Of a DNA stretch of 6,403 nt, positions 1 through 4,017 are shown piece by piece; position 1 is the first letter of the stretch; each line of letters starts with the position of its first letter. Below the pieces are notes generated by a model, which ran no database searches, was not told the DNA's origin, and worked only from the letters and a program-made list of their open reading frames with translations. Source of the DNA: Bacteroidota bacterium (lineage in GTDB: Bacteria > Bacteroidota > Bacteroidia > B-17B0 > B-17BO); NCBI GenBank assembly GCA_947462425.1, contig CANHPI010000171.1, positions 1 to 6,403 of the forward strand, in the 5' to 3' direction. The position numbers and the translations under genes were made by a program.

Positions 1-165
1 ACTACCAGCTACAATTAAATAACCGCCTATGGTTACAATAATTGTGGGTATAGCTATTGGCGCTGCAACAATAACGCTACCTGCGGCAGCTAATCCTAAT
101 CCAACATTTCTTAATATTTTAAAGAACTTTGGTGTTGGAGATTTTAGTCTATCAATAAGTTTCAT
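1..165 (-). CDS. Small hydrophobic membrane protein, C-terminus outside window
   Basis: This is the first 55 codons of a minus-strand gene; no stop is reached before the window edge. The protein opens with a basic segment (MKLIDRLKSPTPKFFKILRN). From about residue 21 it is almost entirely Gly/Ala/Val/Ile, enough for one or two membrane segments (roughly 21-37 and 39-55). Its ATG overlaps the TGA of the DUF5675-like gene (ATGA at 165-162), so the two are probably translationally coupled. I recall short proteins with the same SPTPKFFK-like start and hydrophobic body in other Bacteroidota, without an assigned function. A holin-like role next to a phage-associated DUF5675 protein is possible but is only inference. 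No clear signal-peptide cleavage site is visible. Confidence is high that it is a gene and low for function. Confidence 0.72.
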   Translation of the reverse strand, partial: MKLIDRLKSPTPKFFKILRNVGLGLAAAGSVIVAAPIAIPTIIVTIGGYLIVAGS

Positions 166-569
166 AGTTCGTTTTTTGATTTAATAGTTAGATAAATTTT
201 TTCTTGTTGTTCTAGCCTTGGAAAAGCGATGGAGATTATTTTCTTTAGGGCACTCTTAGATTCATAACCCTTTCCAGCCGATGCTAAAAATGTAACAGGT
301 GCAATGCACCCTTTCAGTTCTTTTAGCGCATCGTTTGCAGGATGAATTAATATAAAGGCTCTGTTTGGCACATTCATTAAAATAAAATGCCATTTAAATT
401 TATCATTATATCTTTTTACCATTTCATACCTGCCTTCAGGTATGCATGAAATCATTTTTTGATTTTCTTTCCAGGGTAATTCAATAGTATGACAAATTAT
501 ATCATCGCCTTTATATAGAGTTCCATTAGTACCTAACTTATCGTATTTTCTAATGAGCATTAATTCCAT
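162..569 (-). CDS. DUF5675 family protein
   Basis: 135 residues of a compact, probably cytoplasmic protein. The DUF5675 pattern is visible: an N-terminal strand pair ending in HTIELPWKEN (27-36), CIPEGRY (42-48), KWHFILMNVPNRAFILIHPAN (59-79) and KGCIAP (86-91). His61, His76 and Cys88 are the most obvious candidate functional residues. As I know the family, it is common in phages and prophage-like regions and its activity is not firmly established; a cell-wall or lysis role has been suspected from context. The tail after about residue 105 is lysine-rich. The start is 2 bp after the upstream stop. GAGGT on the minus strand, about nine bases before this ATG, could act as a ribosome binding site inside the end of the upstream gene. 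An in-frame ATG at 560 (Met4) is an alternative start. It sits in the middle of a three-gene unit. Confidence 0.82.
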   Translation of the reverse strand: MELMLIRKYDKLGTNGTLYKGDDIICHTIELPWKENQKMISCIPEGRYEMVKRYNDKFKWHFILMNVPNRAFILIHPANDALKELKGCIAPVTFLASAGKGYESKSALKKIISIAFPRLEQQEKIYLTIKSKNEL

Positions 570-571
570 GA

Positions 572-1321
572 TTAATTTACCTCAACTATGCTTAACGAAT
601 TATAAGCTCCGTTCTTCAATGTGTATTGAACGCCATTTACTTCCTGAAAGAATTCAATTTGCAATAAATACAAATCCGTTCCTGCTCCTGTTGGTGCAGC
701 TGCTGGTGTTAATAACATGTTTGTAGGATTCGCATCGATTGGCGCATTGACAATATTTGATAGTTGTACATCATAAATATTGTTTACAAAATCTACTTTT
801 GCCCAAGAACTTTTAATACTCACATGAGTTGCTCCTGCCGGATAAGCAATGTCATTGATGGGTACAAGACCGTTAATCGTTATTTCACCCGTTCCAACAT
901 TCACTGCATAAGATTTAAATAACATACTTCCTAAAATAGCTTTGTTATTAAAATTAAATCCTTTCAACAATGCTTTTGCAGGAGCAAGAGCAATAGCAGT
1001 GCCAACAGTTCGTTCTCCGCGTGCTGAGGTTGTATCAAGATTTTTTATATCAGTCATCACTTTTGTTAATCGAGATGTAACTCGGTTATCTGAAGCGGTC
1101 ATTACCATAGTGCGTAACGAATCTCTCAGAGTTTTTCCAGAGGTGGCTGATGATCCAAATTCAGCACCGTTTTCTCTTGTTCTAACAAATGCTGGGTCGT
1201 TAGCTATTCTGCTAGCATCCACACCGCCTTTTTCACGAGCCAAATGCCCGTCTTGTGTTTTGTAAAAAGATAATTCTCCGATTTTTCCTTTTAGCTTGAT
1301 TATTCCTTTTTGTATTGCCAT
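572..1321 (-). CDS. Conserved Bacteroidota protein of unknown function, 249 aa
   Basis: First gene of the minus-strand unit. I recognise the type but know no function. Residues 5-33 form a repeated-strand module rich in Gly and Lys (KGIIKLKGKIGELSFYKT, then DGHLAREKGG). Residues 34-57 hold DPAFVRTRENGAEFG, followed by a basic, Ser/Thr-rich helical stretch to about 120. The last 115 residues look beta-rich, with Asn/Ala/Pro turns (GAGTDLYLLQIEFFQEVNG at 212-230). No signal peptide, membrane helix or catalytic motif is visible. The N-terminal layout (Gly-rich strands, an aromatic-Lys pair, then an R-x-R-x-N/F segment) resembles DUF6266-like Bacteroidota proteins, which is a weak analogy only. 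A structural or virion-like protein would fit the basic N-terminus, beta C-terminus and DUF5675 neighbour, but this is speculation. It has its own promoter (1426-1452) and a leader of about 100 nt. Confidence 0.8.
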   Translation of the reverse strand: MAIQKGIIKLKGKIGELSFYKTQDGHLAREKGGVDASRIANDPAFVRTRENGAEFGSSATSGKTLRDSLRTMVMTASDNRVTSRLTKVMTDIKNLDTTSARGERTVGTAIALAPAKALLKGFNFNNKAILGSMLFKSYAVNVGTGEITINGLVPINDIAYPAGATHVSIKSSWAKVDFVNNIYDVQLSNIVNAPIDANPTNMLLTPAAAPTGAGTDLYLLQIEFFQEVNGVQYTLKNGAYNSLSIVEVN

Positions 1322-1352
1322 GATTATAATTTTTAAATTTTAGTTTCATTTT

Positions 1353-1373
1353 GTTGGCTGCTGCGCAGTCAAC
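1353..1373 (-). promoter_or_regulatory. Hairpin in the leader of the 249-aa gene
   Basis: GTTGGCTG and CAGTCAAC (plus-strand sense) are complementary over 8 positions around a 5-nt loop, with one G-T pair. In the minus-strand transcript that pair becomes an A-C mismatch. Flanking TTTT and AAAA could lengthen the stem. It lies 32-52 nt upstream of the start codon, inside the predicted 5' untranslated region. It has no T-tract on the coding side, so it is not an obvious terminator. A role in leader folding or protein binding is inference. Confidence 0.35.
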
Positions 1374-1425
1374 CACCAAAACGGTCAAATTTAAATCCTA
1401 TCGCGAATAGATTTTTTTGACAATA

Positions 1426-1452
1426 CAAAAGTATATTAGCTTTTAATCACAA
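1426..1452 (-). promoter_or_regulatory. Predicted promoter of the minus-strand three-gene unit
   Basis: On the minus strand TACTTTTG (1433-1426) matches the Bacteroidota -7 consensus TAnnTTTG exactly. A TTG at 1452-1450 lies 16 bp upstream, slightly shorter than the usual spacing of about 17-23 bp. Transcription would begin near 1420 and give a leader of roughly 100 nt before the ATG at 1321. Confidence 0.55.
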
Positions 1453-1464
1453 TGAAATAGCGTG

Positions 1465-1503
1465 TTCCGCTTATAATCATTTTGTTAATTTTATTCCGAT
1501 TAT
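1465..1503. repeat. Direct repeat TTCCG(C/A)TTAT between divergent promoters
   Basis: TTCCGCTTAT (1465-1474) and TTCCGATTAT (1494-1503) differ at one base and start 29 bp apart. They lie between the two divergent promoters. The second copy is identical to ten bases in the right arm of the long palindrome at 2120-2152 (2138-2147). They could be half-sites for one regulator; this is pattern evidence only. Confidence 0.35.
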
Positions 1504-1530
1504 GCCACATTATTCAATAAATGATAATGT

Positions 1531-1538
1531 TATCTTTG
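1531..1538 (+). promoter_or_regulatory. Predicted -7 box for the 66-aa regulator gene
   Basis: TATCTTTG is an exact match to TAnnTTTG, 46 bp before the ATG at 1585. No TTG is seen at the -33 distance, so the promoter may be weak or activator-dependent. The expected start site, about five bases downstream, falls inside the palindrome at 1539-1555. Confidence 0.5.
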
Positions 1539-1555
1539 TTATACATAATGTATAA
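1539..1555. promoter_or_regulatory. Operator-like palindrome over the predicted transcription start
   Basis: TTATACAT-A-ATGTATAA is a perfect inverted repeat with 8-bp arms and a 1-bp centre. It follows the -7 box directly and precedes the 66-aa gene. A repressor bound here would block the start, which suits autoregulation by the divergent small DNA-binding protein. Just downstream, two near-repeats (TATAGATA at 1562-1569 and CATAGATA at 1573-1580, 11 bp apart) may be further contacts. The assignment is inferred from symmetry and position. Confidence 0.5.
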
Positions 1556-1584
1556 TTAATGTATAGATAAAGCATAGATAGTGT

Positions 1585-1785
1585 ATGAAAGTTCCGCAGC
1601 GTATTTGTATTTACCCTAAAGATATTATGCGTATAACTGGAAAAAGTGAAAGATATGGTCGTAAACTTCTTGAAAAAATCAGAGAGAAGAATCAAAAAGA
1701 AGTACATCAATTTATTACCATAAAAGAATTTTGTTCTTATACAGGCATTGATATTACTGATGTTCAAGTAAGCTTATCAACTTAA
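1585..1785 (+). CDS. Small probable DNA-binding protein (HTH-like), 66 aa
   Basis: A 66-residue protein divergent from the three-gene minus-strand unit. Residues 9-33 (IYPKDIMRITGKSERYGRKLL and following) look like a helix-turn-helix: helix KDIMRIT, a turn at GKS, then a basic second helix with Arg23, Arg26 and Lys27. A short middle section (KNQKEVHQFITIKEFC, 35-50) and a third segment ending GIDITDVQ follow. I recall near-identical short proteins beginning with (K/P)VPKRICIYPKD in many Bacteroidota genomes, annotated as hypothetical. Position, size and charge suit a local transcriptional regulator or an excisionase-like recombination directionality factor. The latter deserves thought because an attachment-site remnant lies 180 bp downstream. 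Start choice is supported by the -7 box and operator upstream. A terminator-like hairpin follows at 1804. Confidence 0.75.
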   Translation: MKVPQRICIYPKDIMRITGKSERYGRKLLEKIREKNQKEVHQFITIKEFCSYTGIDITDVQVSLST

Positions 1786-1803
1786 AAAAAATATTAAATT
1801 CAC

Positions 1804-1837
1804 ATTGATTAAATTTTATTTAATCAATTTTTATTTT
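1804..1837 (+). terminator. AT-rich terminator after the 66-aa gene
   Basis: ATTGATTAAA (1804-1813) and TTTAATCAAT (1819-1828) form a perfect 10-bp stem around a 5-nt loop, followed by a T-rich run (1828-1837). It starts 18 bp after the stop codon. The stem is nearly all A-T, so it would be weak. Confidence 0.55.
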
Positions 1838-1888
1838 TAACTTCGTTTCAACAAGTTCATTAACAAGCTGAATTGAAGTATTTTAAAA

Positions 1889-1909
1889 GGTGGCATTTTC
1901 GGTGGCATT
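1889..1909. repeat. Tandem repeat GGTGGCATT x2, possible integrase arm site
   Basis: GGTGGCATT occurs at 1889-1897 and 1901-1909, a 12-bp period. It lies 58 bp left of the tRNA-Asp fragment. Short direct repeats at a helical-turn period beside a tRNA-derived core are how arm-type binding sites of tyrosine recombinases usually look. No integrase gene is in the window, so the role is inferred. Confidence 0.45.
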
Positions 1910-1966
1910 GATTAATAAAACTGACTCAACTAACTGAAAGCCAAGTGCTATTATATTATAAGTGGT

Positions 1967-1982
1967 TCCCGTCCGGACCGCT
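1967..1982 (+). other. tRNA-Asp 3'-end fragment, probable att core
   Basis: TCCCGTCCGGACCGCT fits the 3' end of a bacterial tRNA-Asp: last T-loop base, T-stem strand CCCGT, acceptor strand CCGGACC and discriminator G, the Asp identity base. E. coli tRNA-Asp ends in TCCCGTCCGTTCCG, identical except for the acceptor core, and a Bacteroidota tRNA-Asp starting GGTCCGG would pair with CCGGACC. The bases upstream do not continue a tRNA: there is no GGTCCGG 5' strand, no anticodon arm and no proper T-loop. It is therefore a duplicated 3' fragment, as left by integration into a tRNA gene. By that logic the element lies to its left, with the intact tRNA beyond position 1. GTCCGGAC (1971-1978) is itself palindromic. 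The match is seen; the tRNA identity rests on recalled sequences. Confidence 0.55.
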
Positions 1983-1996
1983 GAAAAAGTCAAAAC

Positions 1997-2028
1997 AAGC
2001 CTGTAAATCAAGTATTTACAGGCTTTTT
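1997..2028 (+). terminator. Strong hairpin terminator behind the tRNA-Asp fragment
   Basis: AAGCCTGTAAAT (1997-2008) and ATTTACAGGCTT (2014-2025) form a perfect 12-bp stem with loop CAAGT, followed by TTTTT (2024-2028). On the other strand AAAAAGCC precedes the stem, so it is chiefly a plus-strand terminator. It lies 16 bp after the tRNA fragment, where a terminator of the original tRNA-Asp gene would be expected. It now has no intact gene to terminate, though it could stop stray plus-strand reading from the left. Confidence 0.7.
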
Positions 2029-2037
2029 GATTTAACG

Positions 2038-2057
2038 GGGGGAACATAGGGGGAACA
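2038..2057. repeat. Tandem repeat GGGGGAACA x2, possible integrase arm site
   Basis: GGGGGAACA occurs at 2038-2046 and 2049-2057, an 11-bp period close to one helical turn. These G-runs are unusual in this AT-rich region. With the GGTGGCATT pair on the other side of the tRNA fragment they give a repeat-core-repeat arrangement like a recombinase attachment site. The second copy also starts the inverted repeat GAACAATT-G-AATTGTTC. Confidence 0.45.
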
Positions 2058-2119
2058 ATTGAATTGTTCATTACTTTTTCTCAAAAAGCTTAGGCAATAA
2101 ACCACTATATTTAAAATAA

Positions 2120-2152
2120 ATAAGATAATCGGAAATATTCCGATTATCTTAT
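2120..2152. promoter_or_regulatory. Long palindrome (15-bp arms), operator-like
   Basis: ATAAGATAATCGGAA and TTCCGATTATCTTAT are perfect inverted copies around a 3-bp centre (ATA). The inner part AATCGGAA-N3-TTCCGATT recurs at 2189-2207, arguing for a shared binding protein rather than a terminator; no T-tract follows. It is 77 bp upstream of the 25-codon broken frame. Confidence 0.5.
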
Positions 2153-2188
2153 AAAATATCATTTATTATTGTTAATGTAATTGTATTT

Positions 2189-2207
2189 AATCGGAATATT
2201 TCCGATT
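2189..2207. promoter_or_regulatory. Second copy of the AATCGGAA-N3-TTCCGATT palindrome
   Basis: AATCGGAA-TAT-TTCCGATT has 8-bp arms identical to the inner arms of the palindrome at 2120-2152; only the 3-bp spacer differs (TAT against ATA). The centres are 62 bp apart, about six helical turns. It ends 21 bp before the ATG at 2229, a typical operator position for a self-regulated gene. Confidence 0.5.
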
Positions 2208-2228
2208 TTAGTATATAAATATTACATT

Positions 2229-2306
2229 ATGGAATTAAGAAAAATAGCTAAAGGCTTTGGAGACGCTCCCTTTTCCAGACATTTGATGTTGGAAATCCTT
2301 AAATAA
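2229..2306 (+). pseudogene. 25-codon N-terminal remnant of a probable HTH/AbiEi-like antitoxin
   Basis: The frame reads MELRKIAKGFGDAPFSRHLM then LEILK and stops at TAA. It resembles, from memory, the first helices of Bacteroidota proteins with an AbiEi-type antitoxin winged helix, which continue with a segment like YKRPNDKISELVKKG after the LK. That continuation is absent, and no downstream frame up to 2352 restores it. I read it as a truncated gene that has kept its start region and two upstream palindromes. It could instead be a genuine short peptide. Too little sequence is left for a firm family call. Confidence 0.35.
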
Positions 2307-2352
2307 TATTTATAGTTACTCAATGCAACTAATTATTTCGTTTAATAATTCC

Positions 2353-2973
2353 TTAAATCCCCGACAAAATCATTTCCTTAATAGTATAGTATTGTTTCAT
2401 TTTTAAACTTTTCTCTCTGCGCCAACCGCTTGAAATATTTATAGAAAATAATTCGGCCACTTCTTTATAATTCATGTGATTTAAAAAAGCCTTCACATAT
2501 TCATAATCGCTTTTTTTCCAAGAATCAACATAATCTTCGTAAATCATAAACAGGTTATTTAAATACAAACTTGTTTTCTCATTACTGGTAGCAATTAAAA
2601 AACGACTATCTGTTTTTTTAATTAACTGAAGCCTTTCCCGCGCATCTATTAAGCCAAAACCTAAACGCTCATAAGCAGAGTGTTTACTTTGCACAGTTTC
2701 TATTGTGTCATGATATAACACATGTTTTAATTTAAAATCAAGATTGTTTTCTATGAGGCATTCCTCAATATCAAACAGTATCTCTAAACTACCTTGTAAA
2801 CTATTAGTTATGCCTTGAAATTCATTTGGCAAAACTAAATCTAAAGGAGTTATAAAATGTTTTTTATTAATTTTATTGATAACTCCAATAACATTTTGCA
2901 ATTCCTTTTTAACTCCATCTTGATTATTGGAACCCAAATATTTGATATCAGACATTAAAATAAAATGCTCCAT
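2353..2973 (-). CDS. SatD family protein
   Basis: 206 residues, a usual length for SatD-like proteins. The family layout is visible: an N-terminal strand with Asp (FILMSDI, D9), helix 19-38, the second motif LPNEFQG (48-54, usually LGDEFQG), a helix with FDIEE (67-71), the loop HSAYERLGFGLIDAREKL-like segment (98-115) and a C-terminal helix-turn-helix (about 166-195, MNYKEVAELFSINISSGWRREKSL). As I know the family, the N-terminal part has a nucleotide-cyclase-like fold and the C-terminus binds DNA; no enzymatic role is established. Asn50 replaces the usual acidic Asp of the GDEFQ motif, and Pro49 replaces Gly, so any metal or nucleotide binding may be altered. The ATG at 2973 is preferred; Met7 is a weaker alternative. 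It is transcribed away from the ribosomal genes from a promoter at 3042-3075. Confidence 0.75.
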   Translation of the reverse strand: MEHFILMSDIKYLGSNNQDGVKKELQNVIGVINKINKKHFITPLDLVLPNEFQGITNSLQGSLEILFDIEECLIENNLDFKLKHVLYHDTIETVQSKHSAYERLGFGLIDARERLQLIKKTDSRFLIATSNEKTSLYLNNLFMIYEDYVDSWKKSDYEYVKAFLNHMNYKEVAELFSINISSGWRREKSLKMKQYYTIKEMILSGI

Positions 2974-3021
2974 AAACTATTTCATAAATTAAACGTAATT
3001 TTAACTCTGAATTTAATTTTA

Positions 3022-3050
3022 TTACTTTTGCGTAAATAGCGCAAAAGTAA
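3022..3050. promoter_or_regulatory. Inverted repeat carrying two face-to-face -7 boxes
   Basis: TTACTTTTGCG (3022-3032) and CGCAAAAGTAA (3040-3050) are perfect 11-bp inverted arms with a 7-bp spacer. Each arm contains TACTTTTG, an exact TAnnTTTG box, one on each strand and pointing at each other. The symmetry may also make it a protein binding site controlling the gene at 2353-2973. Confidence 0.5.
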
Positions 3051-3075
3051 AAAATAATTCTAAAATTCCGTCAAA
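3042..3075 (-). promoter_or_regulatory. Predicted promoter of the SatD-like gene
   Basis: On the minus strand TTTG (3075-3072) lies 22 bp before TACTTTTG (3049-3042), within the range accepted for Bacteroidota promoters. The start would be near 3036, giving a leader of about 60 nt. Confidence 0.5.
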
Positions 3076-3079
3076 TAAG

Positions 3080-3110
3080 TTTGCGACTCATAAAAAAAAG
3101 CATATATTTG
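3080..3110 (+). promoter_or_regulatory. Predicted promoter of the rplM-rpsI-rpsB operon
   Basis: TTTG (3080-3083), 19 bp spacer, TATATTTG (3103-3110): a near-perfect Bacteroidota housekeeping promoter. The transcript should begin around 3115, leaving a leader of about 30 nt before the GTG at 3145, too short for a large autoregulatory fold. Confidence 0.7.
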
Positions 3111-3144
3111 CCGCCCAAATTAGATTAACATTAAAAATTAACAC

Positions 3145-3603
3145 GTGGACGCATTAAGCTATAAAACAAAATTTGTTAACAAAGCTAATTCTGAAAAAGA
3201 ATGGTTATTGGTTGACGCAGAAAATGAAGTTGTAGGTCGTTTGGCCTCTAAACTTGCGTATTTAATACGCGGTAAACATAAAACTAACTTTACACCTCAT
3301 ACTGATTGTGGTGCAAACATCGTTGTTATCAACGCTGAAAAAGTTCGTTTTACTGGTGCTAAAATGGATGATAAAGAATACGTTCGTTATACTGGTCACC
3401 CAGGTGGGCAACGTTTTGCTACTCCAAAAGAAATGTTAGCTAAAAAACCTGAAGAAGTAATTAAACATGCAGTGCATGGTATGTTACCTAAAGGACGTTT
3501 AGGAAGAACATTAAATACAAATTTATTTGTATTTGCTGGATCTGAACATGATCATGCAGCACAACAACCAAAGAAAGTAGATTTAACAACAATTATTGCA
3601 TAA
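3145..3603 (+). CDS. rplM: 50S ribosomal protein L13
   Basis: 152 residues; L13 is an early-assembly protein of the large subunit that binds 23S rRNA. Seen: VDAENEVVGRLASKLAYLIRGK (23-44), FTPHTDCG (49-56), YTGHPGG (82-88) and the family signature around HGMLPKGRLGR (111-121). The Bacteroidota-type N-terminus MDALSYKT fixes the start at the GTG of 3145; no nearby ATG fits. A GTG start in a highly expressed gene is mildly unusual. The tail EHDHAAQQPKKVDL is also typical. It is first in the operon, directly behind a strong predicted promoter, with rpsI following after 4 bp. Confidence 0.96.
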   Translation: MDALSYKTKFVNKANSEKEWLLVDAENEVVGRLASKLAYLIRGKHKTNFTPHTDCGANIVVINAEKVRFTGAKMDDKEYVRYTGHPGGQRFATPKEMLAKKPEEVIKHAVHGMLPKGRLGRTLNTNLFVFAGSEHDHAAQQPKKVDLTTIIA

Positions 3604-3607
3604 TCAA

Positions 3608-3994
3608 ATGGAAGTAATAAACACATCAGGTCGCAGAAAATGTTCGGTAGCACGTGCTTATGTATCTAAAGGTACAGGAGTAATCACTATCAACAAGAGA
3701 GATTATAAAGAATACTTTAAAACTCCAACTTTACAATATTATGTTTTACAATCATTAAACAACGCCAAGGCTGTTGGAGAGTATGATGTAAAAGTAAATG
3801 TAAATGGTGGTGGTACTACTGGTCAAGCTCAAGCAGTGCGTTTAGCAATTGCAAAAGCATTAGTAGAAATAAATCCTGAATTGAAAAAAGATTTACGTGC
3901 AGAAGGTTTAGTTACACGTGACCCTCGTATGGTTGAACGTAAGAAATTCGGTCAGAAAAAAGCTCGTGCACGTTTTCAATTCAGCAAACGTTAA
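3608..3994 (+). CDS. rpsI: 30S ribosomal protein S9
   Basis: 128 residues. S9 is a small-subunit head protein whose C-terminal tail reaches the P site and touches the anticodon loop of tRNA. Seen: MEVINTSGRRKCSVARAYV at the start, the signature region GGGTTGQAQAVRLAIAKAL (68-86), TRDPRMVERKKFGQKKAR (103-120) and the conserved basic end FQFSKR. The frame is open from 3596, inside rplM, but the ATG at 3608 gives the family's usual MEVINTSGRRK start, four bases after the rplM stop. Tight spacing implies co-transcription and probably translational coupling with L13, matching their usual pairing. Confidence 0.96.
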   Translation: MEVINTSGRRKCSVARAYVSKGTGVITINKRDYKEYFKTPTLQYYVLQSLNNAKAVGEYDVKVNVNGGGTTGQAQAVRLAIAKALVEINPELKKDLRAEGLVTRDPRMVERKKFGQKKARARFQFSKR

Positions 3995-4017
3995 TATTTA
4001 CAATACATTATACAGAT

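Larger units (their letters stand above)
1786..2352. other. Gene-poor junction region with attachment site and palindromes
   Basis: No intact gene is seen in these 567 bases. The interval holds an AT-rich terminator, two pairs of tandem repeats, a tRNA-Asp 3' fragment, a strong terminator hairpin, two related palindromes and a 25-codon broken frame, each listed separately. An inverted repeat GAACAATT-G-AATTGTTC (2053-2069) overlaps the second GGGGGAACA repeat. CATTGATTAA occurs twice (1803 and 1906). The stretches 1829-1888, 2070-2119 and 2307-2352 show nothing I can name. Confidence 0.6.

Noticed and set aside
942..1265. 107-codon plus-strand open frame
   Set aside because: It lies wholly antisense inside the 249-aa gene, whose protein is recognisable; composition is that of an antisense shadow, with no promoter of its own.
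1539..1555. XerC/XerD dif site
   Set aside because: The palindrome is the wrong layout for a 28-bp dif (11-bp arms and 6-bp centre), and its place on a predicted start site fits an operator better.
1510..1767. 85-codon minus-strand open frame
   Set aside because: It is antisense to the 66-aa regulator gene and runs through its promoter; the Phe/Tyr/Asn-rich product looks like translated AT-rich noise.
1890..1982. Complete tRNA-Asp gene
   Set aside because: Only the last 14-16 bases match. There is no GGTCCGG 5' strand, no GTC anticodon arm and no normal T-loop upstream.
1889..2057. CRISPR array
   Set aside because: Only two different pairs of 9-bp repeats at 11-12 bp periods are present; there are no repeat-spacer units or cas genes.
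1883..2071. 62-codon minus-strand open frame
   Set aside because: It crosses the tandem repeats, the tRNA fragment and the terminator hairpin, so it is a chance frame through the attachment site. Similar frames may be annotated elsewhere for the same reason.
3596..3607. Upstream ATG start for rpsI
   Set aside because: It would add MHNQ and overlap rplM; the ATG at 3608 gives the conserved S9 N-terminus.
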